This document shows positions 52,757-62,243 of a stretch of DNA of 64,000 bases, one piece after another. A program made the position numbers and the translations under genes. Location of the stretch: positions 1 to 64,000 of the forward strand of contig PAPF01000024.1 of NCBI GenBank assembly GCA_002708825.1. Direction: 5' to 3'. The stretch's first letter is position 1. Each line of letters starts with the position of its first letter. A model generated the notes under the pieces. It was given only the letters and a program-made list of their open reading frames with translations. It was not told the origin of the DNA and did no database searches. The stretch is from Phyllobacteriaceae bacterium (GTDB lineage Bacteria; Pseudomonadota; Alphaproteobacteria; Rhizobiales; Rhizobiaceae).

Positions 52757-55700
52757 ATGAACGACAAGAAATCCTATCTCGGCTCCCTGAATGCAGGACG
52801 CGAACGGCGTTCCGGCGCGATCCTGGATGACATCACCGAGAAGCTCGATGCACTTGAGCGGAGGATCGCAGGCGAGCGGACCGCAAGGCCGGCGAGACCC
52901 TCGCAGAGGCCGCAGCCCGAAAGCGCCGCCACGGCGCCGCAGCCGCGCCGCATGGCCCGCGCGAACGTCTATGACGACATCGCCCGCGATCTGGAACGCG
53001 CCCGCGAGCGCAGCGACGAATTCGGATCGATCAGCCGCATTTCCCATGACTTGCAGGCGCTGCGCGAGGAATTGCGACAGGAGATGAGTCATGGCATCCG
53101 CCAGGAATTCGACAGCCTGCGCCGGCAGATGGCCGATTTCTACCAGGATGTGCAATCGGGATTGAGCAGCCGGGAACTGGTGCCGGAACTGGAACGCATC
53201 GCCGCCGGCGTCTCCTCGCTTTCAGAGCGCAGCGGGAACCGTGACGTGCTGGCGCTGCGCCACGACGTTGAAGACCTGCGCGAGACCGTCGCGGCGCTGG
53301 CGCGCGAGGAAACGGTGCAGTCGGTCAACCACCGCTGGGACGATTTCGACCGGCGCTGGGACCGGATCGCCGACCATATCGAGGGCGGTATGGAAGCCCA
53401 TGGACGCGCCGACGCCATGTTCGACCGTCTGTCCGAGCGCATGGAAGCCATCTATGACGCGCTGGCACAGGTGCCTTCGCGCAGCGCCATGACCTCGCTG
53501 GAAGACAAGGTCCGCACGCTGACCGAAGCCGTCGCCCAGATCGCCGAGGTACAAGCGCGCGTCTCGCCCGACCTGTTCAACATGGTGGAAGACCGGCTGG
53601 ACGAGATATCGCGCGCCATCGTGGCGTCCTCCGTGTCCAGCCAGCCCGTTCAATTCGATCCCGTTCCGCTGGAACGGATCGAGGCGCGGATCGCCTCGCT
53701 GGCCAGCCAGATCAGCGAAGTGGCCAGCCAGGACAACGCCGCGCTCGTCGACCAGCTTCACACGCTGACCCAGCGCGTCGACGACCTTGCGCGCGACCGC
53801 GACCTGCCTTCCGAAGACCTGGAGCGCATCGCCTCGCAACTGGGTTCGATCACCCGCATCCTTTCGGATTCCCCGGCACCGCCGGACATGGCCGTCATCC
53901 TCGACGGCGTGGAAAACCGTATCAACGCGCTCGGTTCGCTGGTCGAGAACCGGACCCATGACGCCTCGCGCCAGAGCCTCAACCTCTTCAAGGACCTGGA
54001 GGGGCGCATTGCCGACCTGGCCGGCAAGATCGAAGCCATGCCGCGCGATGGCGGGACCTCCCGCGACATCGAAGCCCGCTTCCAGGACCTGGCGATACGC
54101 CTTGACGAAAGCACCAAGCAGCAGTCGCGTACTGAGGCGGCCCTGCTGAACACGCTGGACGAGCGGCTGCGCGGTTTCCAGAAGGAACTGGAAAACCGCA
54201 GGGTGCCGGCCGCTCCCGACACGAAGGCGATCGAGAACATCGAGTCGCGTCTTGAAGCGATCTCTTCCCGGCTCGATGAGGCCAGCCGCGCCATCCTGCC
54301 GGAAGCCGATGCCTCGCTCGTCGCGTCACTCGGCAACCGGCTCGACGAGATCGCCAGCCGCCTCGACGAAACCAGCCGCAATGCGGAAGCCGCCGACCGG
54401 AACCTGATCGAGCACCTGGAAGCCCAGGTGGCCGACATGGCCCGCTTCATGTCGAAGCCCGGCTCCGCGCTGCCCGAGCTGGAAAACCTGGCGCCGCGCC
54501 TTGAAGAGATCGAACGGGCGCTGCAAGCCAATCACGAGACCATCCTCCAGACAGCGCAGCGGGCCGCCGAGGACGCGCTGCGCTCGGCCTCCGCCAGCAA
54601 CAGCGTGCACCAGGACGCCGTCGCGGCCCTGGCCAACGACCTGAAGTCGCTCGACCAGCTCGCGCGCCGCTCGGAGGAACGCAATACCAAGACATTCGAG
54701 GCAATCCACGAGACGCTTCTCAAGATCGTCGACCGCCTCGCGATGCTGGAGGCATCGGGCCCCAGGGGGGAGCAGGCTGAGCCCGGCACGCCGGCCGGGG
54801 CAAGCGGAGCGCGGACCGCGCCGAAAGCTGCCAAGCGCACCATCCACGAAACGCCCTCCATCGATACCGCGGACGCCCTAGCGGATGCAGAACTTGCTGT
54901 CGCGCCGGCCGGGACGGGTCGCATGGCGGGGGCCGTGTCTCCCTCCCAGGCCGCTGCCGCTGCCGCGGTCGCAGCCCTGAACGAAGACATGCCGGCCGAC
55001 GTTCCGGAACCGGCAAAGCGGCCTTCGGTGCTGAACGGGCTGACCCGCGCCTTTCGCGGCAGGAAGGAGCCCGCGCCGCAGGAGCCCTCCATGGACGTGG
55101 CGCCCATCCTCGACGATGAAGATGACGATGCGCCGCTGGCGCCCGGAAACGGCGCGCCGGACCTGAACGCCATCATGGAAAAGGTCCGGGCCGACCGGGA
55201 ATCCGAACGCGTCAAGGATCCCGATACCGCCAAGGCCGACTTCATTGCCGCAGCCCGGCGCGCGGCCCAGGCCGCCGCGGCGGAAGCCGAAATGCTCAAG
55301 GGAAAGAGCACCCTGGCCGGAAGCGGCTCCAAACTGGGAATGGGAAACCTGCTGCAGGAGAAGCGCAAGCCGATCCTGATGGCGGCAGGCGCGGTCATGA
55401 TCCTGCTTGCCGGTTTGCAGGTGGGCCGCATGGTGCTCGGCGGAAACGAGGACGCGGTACCGACGGCCATGCAGGGCGCACCGATCGCGCCGGACACCGA
55501 GACGACAGCGGAGATCCCTGTCCGCCAGGCGATGCCTGAACTGCCCGGCACTTCCGAAACGGACGATGGCGGCGCCGGGGAAATGACCGATCTGGCCGAT
55601 ACCGGAAACGGTTATTCCGATCCGGCGGATGCCGGCATGGAGATGGCAAGCGACCTGCCGGCAGAGGTGGCAATGCCGCAGGAGGATGCGGAGCCTTCCG

Positions 55701-56593
55701 TTGCCTCGGACGAAACGAGCCCTGACACGAGCGGCGAGGACACCGCCCTGTCGCTGCCCTTCGGACCGGCCGCGCTCAAGGAGGCGGTGGCCGCGAACGA
55801 TCCCAAGGCGTTCTTCGAGGTGGCCAACCGCTACACCGAGGGACGCGGTGTCGAAGCCTCCCCGGAGGAAGCGGCGGCATGGTATGCCAGGTCGGCCGAA
55901 GCCGGCTTCGCCGCCGGGCAATACCGCTATGGCAACTTGCTGGAAAAGGGGATCGGCGTCGAACGCGACCTCGAAGCCGCCAAGACCTGGTACCAGCTGG
56001 CCGCGCAGCAGGGCAATGCCAGCGCCATGCACAACCTGGCCGTTCTCTTTGCAACCGGCGCCGATGGCGTCACCGACAATACCTCGGCCGTGCGCTGGTT
56101 CATCGAAGCGGCCGAGCTTGGCGTCAAGGACAGCCAGTTCAACCTGGGCATTCTCGCCGCCAAGGGCGTGGGCATGAGCCAGGACCTGGAGGAATCCTAC
56201 AAGTGGTTCGCCGTCGCGGCCCGCAACGGCGACAAGGACGCCGCCAGGAAGCGCGACGAGGTCGCCAAGGCGATGCGGCCCGAACAGCTCGACAGGGCGC
56301 GCGCCAAGGCCGACCTGTGGAAGCCGCGCACGCCCGACCTCGAAGCCAACACGCCATCCATTCCCGAAGCCTGGACGGTTTCCGGCGAGACCACGGCCAG
56401 CGTCGAAATGACAAAGGCGGTGCGCAACATCCAGCTCATCCTGAACAAGAACGGTTTCGACGCCGGTGCGCCGGACGGCATCATGGGCGAGAAGACCAAG
56501 CAGGCAATCCGGGACTTCCAGGCCGCCAACGGCCTGCCGGCAACCGGCGAGGTCGACAACACCCTCATCACGCGGCTGCTGGAGAAGAAGTAG
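52757..56593 (+). CDS. podJ: PodJ-like polarity protein with Sel1 repeats and peptidoglycan-binding domain
   Basis: 1278 residues. Residues 1-700 are long cytoplasmic coiled coil ('LERIEARIASLASQISEV', 'NIESRLEAISSRLDEASRA'). An Ala/Pro-rich stretch precedes one membrane helix near residue 880 ('PILMAAGAVMILLAGLQVG'). The periplasmic part has three to four Sel1 repeats ('PEEAAAWYARSAEAGFAAGQ', 'NASAMHNLAVLFATGADGV', 'LEESYKWFAVAARNGDKDA') and a C-terminal peptidoglycan-binding domain ('IQLILNKNGFDAGAPDGIMG'). This is the PodJ layout that places polar factors. The ATG at 52757 has a weak ribosome site. Expression may be cell-cycle-linked. Confidence 0.9.
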   Translation: MNDKKSYLGSLNAGRERRSGAILDDITEKLDALERRIAGERTARPARPSQRPQPESAATAPQPRRMARANVYDDIARDLERARERSDEFGSISRISHDLQALREELRQEMSHGIRQEFDSLRRQMADFYQDVQSGLSSRELVPELERIAAGVSSLSERSGNRDVLALRHDVEDLRETVAALAREETVQSVNHRWDDFDRRWDRIADHIEGGMEAHGRADAMFDRLSERMEAIYDALAQVPSRSAMTSLEDKVRTLTEAVAQIAEVQARVSPDLFNMVEDRLDEISRAIVASSVSSQPVQFDPVPLERIEARIASLASQISEVASQDNAALVDQLHTLTQRVDDLARDRDLPSEDLERIASQLGSITRILSDSPAPPDMAVILDGVENRINALGSLVENRTHDASRQSLNLFKDLEGRIADLAGKIEAMPRDGGTSRDIEARFQDLAIRLDESTKQQSRTEAALLNTLDERLRGFQKELENRRVPAAPDTKAIENIESRLEAISSRLDEASRAILPEADASLVASLGNRLDEIASRLDETSRNAEAADRNLIEHLEAQVADMARFMSKPGSALPELENLAPRLEEIERALQANHETILQTAQRAAEDALRSASASNSVHQDAVAALANDLKSLDQLARRSEERNTKTFEAIHETLLKIVDRLAMLEASGPRGEQAEPGTPAGASGARTAPKAAKRTIHETPSIDTADALADAELAVAPAGTGRMAGAVSPSQAAAAAAVAALNEDMPADVPEPAKRPSVLNGLTRAFRGRKEPAPQEPSMDVAPILDDEDDDAPLAPGNGAPDLNAIMEKVRADRESERVKDPDTAKADFIAAARRAAQAAAAEAEMLKGKSTLAGSGSKLGMGNLLQEKRKPILMAAGAVMILLAGLQVGRMVLGGNEDAVPTAMQGAPIAPDTETTAEIPVRQAMPELPGTSETDDGGAGEMTDLADTGNGYSDPADAGMEMASDLPAEVAMPQEDAEPSVASDETSPDTSGEDTALSLPFGPAALKEAVAANDPKAFFEVANRYTEGRGVEASPEEAAAWYARSAEAGFAAGQYRYGNLLEKGIGVERDLEAAKTWYQLAAQQGNASAMHNLAVLFATGADGVTDNTSAVRWFIEAAELGVKDSQFNLGILAAKGVGMSQDLEESYKWFAVAARNGDKDAARKRDEVAKAMRPEQLDRARAKADLWKPRTPDLEANTPSIPEAWTVSGETTASVEMTKAVRNIQLILNKNGFDAGAPDGIMGEKTKQAIRDFQAANGLPATGEVDNTLITRLLEKK

Positions 56594-56744
56594 GGCTCTG
56601 ACGAAGGCGCGGCAACATTTGCGCCGGGCCGGACTTCGTGAACCATCGCGGCAATGAGGGTTTGACAGGCGCACGGGGAAGGCGCAAGAACGGGCGCAAC
56701 GGGGACGGGGTGCCCCAGGGTTCCAGAGCACGCGGGACTGGCGG

Positions 56745-57668
56745 GTGAGTATCTATCTCCCGATTGCCGAATTGTCTGTCAACATGGCCGTCCTGCTGGC
56801 GATGGGGGCGGCGGTCGGTTTCCTTTCCGGCATGTTCGGCGTGGGCGGCGGCTTCCTCATCACACCGCTGCTGATCTTCTACAACATTCCGCCTGCCGTT
56901 GCGGTCGCCACGGGCGCCAACCAGGTCGTCGCGTCCTCCGTCTCCGGCGCGCTCGTCCATTTCAAGCGCAAGACGCTCGACTTCAAACTGGGCACCATGC
57001 TTCTGCTCGGCGGCATAGCGGGGTCGCTGGCGGGCGTCTTCGTCTTCGCAAAGCTCAGGGAACTGGGCCAACTCGACCTGATCGTCTCGCTGCTCTACGT
57101 CGTGTTCCTCGGCACCATCGGCGGCCTGATGCTGTGGGAAAGCCTCGGCGCCATGGCGCGGGCCAAGGGCGGGCCGGCACCCAGCCTGCGCAAGCCGGGC
57201 CAGCACAACTGGATCCACAAGCTGCCGCTGAAGATGCGCTTCCGCTCCTCCAAGCTGTTCGTGTCGGTGATCCCGGTGCTCGGGCTGGGCGCCTTCATCG
57301 GCTTCCTCGCCTCCATCATGGGCGTGGGCGGCGGCTTCATCATGGTCCCGGCCATGATCTACCTGCTCAAGGTGCCGACGAATGTCGTTATCGGCACATC
57401 GCTGTTCCAGATCGTCTTCGTCGCCGCCTTTACCACCATCGTCCACGCGATGACGAACCAGACGGTCGACGTGGTTCTCGCTTTCCTGCTGATGATCGGC
57501 GGCGTGATCGGCGCGCAATACGGGGCCAAGGTCGGGCAGCGGCTGCGCGGCGAACAGTTGCGCGCCCTGCTTGCCGGACTTGTCCTGCTGGTCGGCCTGC
57601 GCCTTGCCGTAGACCTTTTCCTGCAGCCCTCCGACGTCTACTCGATCGCCGCGGCGGGAGGGATCTGA
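56745..57668 (+). CDS. TauE/SafE family sulfite or anion exporter
   Basis: 307 residues, 8-9 membrane helices in two repeats. 'VGFLSGMFGVGGGFLITPLL' and 'IGFLASIMGVGGGFIMVPAM' are the paired TauE/SafE glycine motifs. Transports small organosulfur or other anions across the inner membrane. Start GTG 56745 gives the family length. Followed, with a one-base overlap, by the TIGR02186 protein, a pair conserved in rhizobia. Confidence 0.93.
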   Translation: MSIYLPIAELSVNMAVLLAMGAAVGFLSGMFGVGGGFLITPLLIFYNIPPAVAVATGANQVVASSVSGALVHFKRKTLDFKLGTMLLLGGIAGSLAGVFVFAKLRELGQLDLIVSLLYVVFLGTIGGLMLWESLGAMARAKGGPAPSLRKPGQHNWIHKLPLKMRFRSSKLFVSVIPVLGLGAFIGFLASIMGVGGGFIMVPAMIYLLKVPTNVVIGTSLFQIVFVAAFTTIVHAMTNQTVDVVLAFLLMIGGVIGAQYGAKVGQRLRGEQLRALLAGLVLLVGLRLAVDLFLQPSDVYSIAAAGGI

Positions 57669-58462
57669 TGGGCGCGCGGAGCGCCTGGCTGGTTCGGTCC
57701 TGGCTGACGCTGGCGCTTGCGGCCTGCGCCACCCTGCCGGGCATGGCACAGGAACCGCTGCGGGAATCCATCCAGATCGGCCTTTCAACCGACAAGATCG
57801 GCATCACGTCCAGCTTTTCGGGCGCCGACCTGACGGTCTTCGGAGCGCTCGAAAATGCCGATCCGGAAGTCCGGCGGACCGGGCGCTACGATGTGGTGGT
57901 GGTGCTGGAAGGACCGCCGCGCCTGGCAACCGTACGGCGCAAGGACCGCTTCTTCGGCTTGTGGATCAACCGCGAGGCCGAGGAATTCCAGAACGTGCCG
58001 GCGTCCTACTCGATCTCCACCACACGGGCGATCCAGGACATCACCACGGAAACGAGCTACCGGCAGCTTGCGCTGGGCGCGCCCAATCTCGCCTTCAACC
58101 AGGGAGCCGCCGAGAATGCGCGCATCGCGGAATTCTCCGAGGCCCTGCGCGCCATAAAGCGCCGCACCGGGCTCTACACGGAACGGATCGGCGGCGTCCG
58201 CTTCCTGTCGCAGAACCTGTTTCGCGCGTCTGTCGCAATTCCCGCCAACGTCCCCGTGGGCACCCATCGCGCGCGCGCCTTCCTGTTCCGCAACGGCGTG
58301 TTCATCGACGAGATGTCCGCCCCGCTGGTCATTGTCAAATCCGGATTCGAGGCCACCATATACACCATGGCGAAGACCCAGGGCCTGACCTACGGGATCC
58401 TCGCCGTGGCGCTGGCCGTCTTCACCGGATGGCTCGGGCGCTTCCTGTTCCGGCGCGACTGA
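57668..58462 (+). CDS. TIGR02186 family membrane-anchored protein
   Basis: 264 residues. N-terminal signal, then a periplasmic beta domain ('SFSGADLTVFGALENAD', 'DVVVVLEGPPRLATVRRKDR') and a C-terminal membrane helix ('TYGILAVALAVFTGWLGRFLF'). Family TIGR02186 is of unknown function and is regularly coupled to a TauE/SafE transporter, as here, with GGGAGGG and a TGATG overlap. A role in the transporter is inference. Confidence 0.88.
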   Translation: MGARSAWLVRSWLTLALAACATLPGMAQEPLRESIQIGLSTDKIGITSSFSGADLTVFGALENADPEVRRTGRYDVVVVLEGPPRLATVRRKDRFFGLWINREAEEFQNVPASYSISTTRAIQDITTETSYRQLALGAPNLAFNQGAAENARIAEFSEALRAIKRRTGLYTERIGGVRFLSQNLFRASVAIPANVPVGTHRARAFLFRNGVFIDEMSAPLVIVKSGFEATIYTMAKTQGLTYGILAVALAVFTGWLGRFLFRRD

Positions 58463-58487
58463 GGCCGGCGAACCAACCGGGGGCAGC

Positions 58488-58943
58488 ATGGACGACACGG
58501 TCTCGACATCGAACGGAAAGGCAGCCATGGCGCTGGCGCTGGCGGGTTTCCTGCCGTTTCTGGCACTGACGCTGTGGCTTGCCGGGATCACTGGCGACCA
58601 TCCCTGGCGCGATGCCACGATTGCGCTGCTCAAGGGCTATGGCGCGGTCATCCTGTCGTTTCTCGGCGGAATCCGCTGGGGCCTGGCCACGGCGCGCGAT
58701 GACCAAAGCGCGCGGCGCGACCTGGTGCTGTCCACCGTTCCCTCGCTGGCCGGATGGGCGGCCCTGGCATTGCCCGATGTCTACGCCTTCGCGCTGCTCG
58801 CCATGGCTTTTGCCGCGCAGGGTGCATGGGACCAGTTCGCCGTCCATTCCGGGCAGGCGCCGGACTGGTTCGGGCGGCTGCGCATGCGCCTCAGCCTGCT
58901 CGTGGTCCCGGTGATGGTCGCGGCCTTGTGGCTCACCCGGTAG
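58488..58943 (+). CDS. DUF3429 membrane protein
   Basis: 151 residues with four to five membrane helices. 'AVILSFLGGIRWGLATA' is the characteristic DUF3429 segment, followed by 'STVPSLAGWAALALP'. Function unknown. It is 25 bases after the TIGR02186 gene in the same direction, so possibly cotranscribed. Converges with pdeM. Confidence 0.88.
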   Translation: MDDTVSTSNGKAAMALALAGFLPFLALTLWLAGITGDHPWRDATIALLKGYGAVILSFLGGIRWGLATARDDQSARRDLVLSTVPSLAGWAALALPDVYAFALLAMAFAAQGAWDQFAVHSGQAPDWFGRLRMRLSLLVVPVMVAALWLTR

Positions 58944-58955
58944 GGCAGGCCCGCG

Positions 58956-59687
58956 TCAGCCGCGCCGCAGGCGGCTGGCGGCAACGGAAAAGAGCCGCTC
59001 CCCGCCCAGCATGCAGGCGCGCAGGGACGACTTTTCGAAGAGGCCCGAAAACGCGTCATCGAGAATGTTGAGGCAGCCGGTATAGGCGCCGAAAGCGGGC
59101 AGGATCATGCGCCGTCCGTCGGTGGCGAAACAGGCGCGCCGAACCGAACGGCCACGATGGACGACGCGAGCGCCAGGGTGAAGGTGGCCCGCCACCTCGC
59201 CTTCCGAGCCACCGCCGGCAGACGGTTCGTGGCGCAGCGTCAACGGACCCAGGCAGATCTCGCTCACCGTTTCGCCGGCCAGCCCGGCCGGGGCATCGGG
59301 ATCGTGATTGCCGGAAATCCAGATCCAGTCGCGACCCGTCATCAGCGAGGACAGCAGCACGAGGTCCTCGCCGGGCAGGCGCGCCGCCGCCTTCGCATCG
59401 TGGAAACTGTCGCCGAGGCAGACGACAATAGCCGGATCATGCCGGGCGATGGCCGCTGCAAGGCGAAGCAGGGTGGCGCGGGTGTCGTAGGGCGGCAGGT
59501 ATTGGCGCCGCCCGGCGAAGGCAGACCCCTTTTCAAGGTGCAGGTCGGCGACGAGCAGCGCGCGGCTTTCCGGCAGGACAGCCACGCCCGACGGATCGAG
59601 AAGCATGGTTTCTCCGGCAACCGGCAGTTCCAGGCAGGCCGGCGCATGCGGACCGCGCGACGCTGGCGGCGCGGTCATGTCAGCCAT
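58956..59687 (-). CDS. pdeM: Ligase-associated DNA damage response endonuclease PdeM
   Basis: 243 residues, calcineurin-like metallo-phosphoesterase. Motifs in order: 'LLVADLHLEKG', 'VCLGDSFHD', 'WISGNHDPD' and 'VAGHLHPG', the di-metal site. Members are encoded with a Lhr-like helicase and usually an ATP-dependent ligase. The start (ATG 59687) overlaps the helicase 3' end by eight bases. The ligase and exonuclease partners are not in the window. Confidence 0.92.
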   Translation of the reverse strand: MADMTAPPASRGPHAPACLELPVAGETMLLDPSGVAVLPESRALLVADLHLEKGSAFAGRRQYLPPYDTRATLLRLAAAIARHDPAIVVCLGDSFHDAKAAARLPGEDLVLLSSLMTGRDWIWISGNHDPDAPAGLAGETVSEICLGPLTLRHEPSAGGGSEGEVAGHLHPGARVVHRGRSVRRACFATDGRRMILPAFGAYTGCLNILDDAFSGLFEKSSLRACMLGGERLFSVAASRLRRG

Positions 59688-62205
59688 TGGCGGCCTCATG
59701 TACCAGTTCATCGGCAATCTCCGCCAGAAGCGCGTCGCTTGCACCGCCCTCGACCCGTTCGCGTCCGATCTCCAGCATGACCGGAACGGCAAGCGGCGAA
59801 ATGCGGTCCAGCGCGCGGTGGACGATCCGTCCCCTGATTCGCTGCAGCATTTCACCCAGCCTTCGCACATCAAGCAAGCCCGCAGCCGCATCGGCGCGGG
59901 TGGCCTTGAGCAGGATGTGGTCGGGTTCGTGGGTGCGCAGCACGTCATAGATCAGGTCGGCGGACACGGTGACCTGGCGGCCGGTCTTCTCCTTTCCCGG
60001 ATGGCGGCGCTCGATCAGGCCGGCAATGACCGCGCAGTAGCGGAAGGTGCGCTTGAGCATGAAGCTCTCGTCCAGCCAGGCCTCGAGGTCGTCGCCCAGC
60101 ATGTCCTCCTCGAACAGGGCAGCCCAGGACAGGCGGCCGTTGCCCGCCATGGCACCCATGTCGCCGAGCGACCAGACGGCCAGCGCATAGTCCGTAGCGA
60201 CGAAACCGAGCGGGCGCGCGCCAATCCGCTCCAGCCGCCGGGTCAGGAGCATGCCGAGCGTCTGGTGCGCCAGGCGGCCCTCGAAGGGATAGCAGACCAT
60301 GTAGTGCCGGCCGGCGCGCGGGAAGGTCTCAATGAGCAGGTTGTCGCGATCCGGCAGGAGGGATTTCTCGCGTTGCAGGCGCAGCCAGCCGGCCACCTGG
60401 CCAGGCAGCTTCGACCAGCTGTCCGGGTCTGCGAGCATGGCGCGGACCTGGCTGGCGAGATAGGTGGACAGGGGAAACTTGCCGCCGGCATAGGCGGGGA
60501 TGCGCGCTTCCGTATCCGCGGCCGGGGATACGAAGCACTCGTTCTCGCGGATGCCCTCGAAGCGCAGCACCTTGCCTGCGAAGAGGAAGGTGTCGCCGGG
60601 GGCAAGCTGTTCGAGGAAATATTCCTCCACCTGGCCGAGAACTGCCCCGCCGCGCAACGGCCCGCCGCGCCCGCCGGAGCGCGCCAGGCGCACGGTGAGC
60701 ATGGGCGACTCGATGATGGTCCCGACATTGAGGCGGTATTGCTGGGCGACCGAGGGATGCGAAATGCGCCATGTCCCGTCGGCCGTCTGGCGAATGCGGG
60801 CGAAGCGCTCATAGCTTCGCAAGGCATAGCCACCGGTCGCCACGAAGGCGACCACCCGGTCGAAATCCTCACGCGGCAGCCGCGCATAGGGTTCGGCCAG
60901 CCGGACCTCGTCATACAGTTCGTCAGCGCGAAATGGCTCGGCGCAGGCCATGCCGAGCACATGCTGGGCCAGCACGTCGAGCGCACCCTCCCCCAGCGGC
61001 GGCGTGTCCTGTGCGCCCAGGTAGTTGGCATCGAGCGCGGCGCGGCATTCCAGCACCTCGAAGCGGTTGGCGGGCACCAGGATGGCGCGGCTCGGCTCGT
61101 CCATGCGATGGTTCGACCGGCCGATGCGCTGGGCAAGCCGGCTGGCGCCTTTCGGTGCGCCGACATGGATGACCAGGTCGACGTCGCCCCAGTCGATGCC
61201 GAGATCGAGCGTGGAGGTGGCCACGATGGCGCGCAGGCTGTTGGTCTCCATCGCCTTCTCCACCTTGCGGCGGCGGCTGACATCCAGCGAACCGTGGTGA
61301 AGCGCGATCGGCAGGCTGTCCTCGTTGATGGTCCACAATTCCTGGAAGACCATCTCGGCCTGGCTGCGGGTGTTGACGAAAATCAGTGTCGTCCGGTTGC
61401 GGCGGATTTCCTCGTAGATATCGGCGATGGCGTAGCGGGCGGAATGTCCTGACCAGGGAATGCGCTCCTCGGATTCCAGGATGCGGATGACGGGTTTCGC
61501 GCCACCTTCGACCTCGACGAGGCCGGCCATGGCGCCAGGCGGCGACTGGGGCACGAGCCAGCGCCGCAGCCCGTCCGGATCGGCCACGGTTGCCGACAGG
61601 CCGATGGTCACCAGACCCGGGCGCAGGCGGTGCAGGCGCGCCAGGCCGAGCGCGAGAAGATGGCCGCGCTTGGAGGTGACCAATGAATGCAACTCGTCCA
61701 GCACCACTGTTTCCAGATCGGCGAAGAAGCGCGCGGCGTCCTTCGAGGCGAGCAGGAGCGCAAGCTGTTCCGGCGTCGTCAGCAGGATGTCTGGCGGTGC
61801 GAGCTTCTGGCGCTGGCGCTTGTGGCCCGGCGTGTCTCCGGTGCGCGTCTCGACCGTAATGCCGAGCCGCATTTCGGCGACCGGACGGGCCAGGTTGCGC
61901 TCGATGTCAACGGCCAGTGCCTTGAGCGGCGAGATGTAGAGGGTGTGGATACCGCGCTTCGGACCGCCGGGACGCGGCGGCTTGCGGCCCGCCAGGGCGA
62001 TCAGGCTCGGCAGGAAACCGGCAAGCGTCTTTCCCGCGCCGGTCGGCGCGATCAGGAGCGCGGATTGTCCGGCCCTTGCCTTGGACAGGATGGCGCGCTG
62101 ATGGGGCCGCGGCGCCCAGCCACGGCTTTCGAACCATGCCTGGAAGGCCGGGGGCAGGAACGTTTGTCCGGAATCGTCCGGCGCATGTTCGGATTGCTCT
62201 GTCAC
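59680..62205 (-). CDS. Ligase-associated DEXH-box helicase (Lhr-like)
   Basis: 841 residues. Q-type and Walker A 'LIAPTGAGKTLAGFLPSLIA', Walker B 'VVLDELHSLVTSKRGHLL', motif III 'LSATVADPDGL', 'FVNTRSQAEMVFQEL' and 'VATSTLDLGIDWGDVDLVI' and 'QRIGRSNHR' as motifs IV-VI. A winged-helix and Lhr-core C-terminal half follows. It would unwind nucleic acid in DNA repair. GTG 62205 fits the family length; the track start at 62430 overlaps the upstream methyltransferase. Upstream of pdeM in the same unit. Confidence 0.93.
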   Translation of the reverse strand: MTEQSEHAPDDSGQTFLPPAFQAWFESRGWAPRPHQRAILSKARAGQSALLIAPTGAGKTLAGFLPSLIALAGRKPPRPGGPKRGIHTLYISPLKALAVDIERNLARPVAEMRLGITVETRTGDTPGHKRQRQKLAPPDILLTTPEQLALLLASKDAARFFADLETVVLDELHSLVTSKRGHLLALGLARLHRLRPGLVTIGLSATVADPDGLRRWLVPQSPPGAMAGLVEVEGGAKPVIRILESEERIPWSGHSARYAIADIYEEIRRNRTTLIFVNTRSQAEMVFQELWTINEDSLPIALHHGSLDVSRRRKVEKAMETNSLRAIVATSTLDLGIDWGDVDLVIHVGAPKGASRLAQRIGRSNHRMDEPSRAILVPANRFEVLECRAALDANYLGAQDTPPLGEGALDVLAQHVLGMACAEPFRADELYDEVRLAEPYARLPREDFDRVVAFVATGGYALRSYERFARIRQTADGTWRISHPSVAQQYRLNVGTIIESPMLTVRLARSGGRGGPLRGGAVLGQVEEYFLEQLAPGDTFLFAGKVLRFEGIRENECFVSPAADTEARIPAYAGGKFPLSTYLASQVRAMLADPDSWSKLPGQVAGWLRLQREKSLLPDRDNLLIETFPRAGRHYMVCYPFEGRLAHQTLGMLLTRRLERIGARPLGFVATDYALAVWSLGDMGAMAGNGRLSWAALFEEDMLGDDLEAWLDESFMLKRTFRYCAVIAGLIERRHPGKEKTGRQVTVSADLIYDVLRTHEPDHILLKATRADAAAGLLDVRRLGEMLQRIRGRIVHRALDRISPLAVPVMLEIGRERVEGGASDALLAEIADELVHEAANG

Positions 62206-62243
62206 GCCGGCAAGATAGGGGCCGGCAGGCGTCCGGCCAAGCG

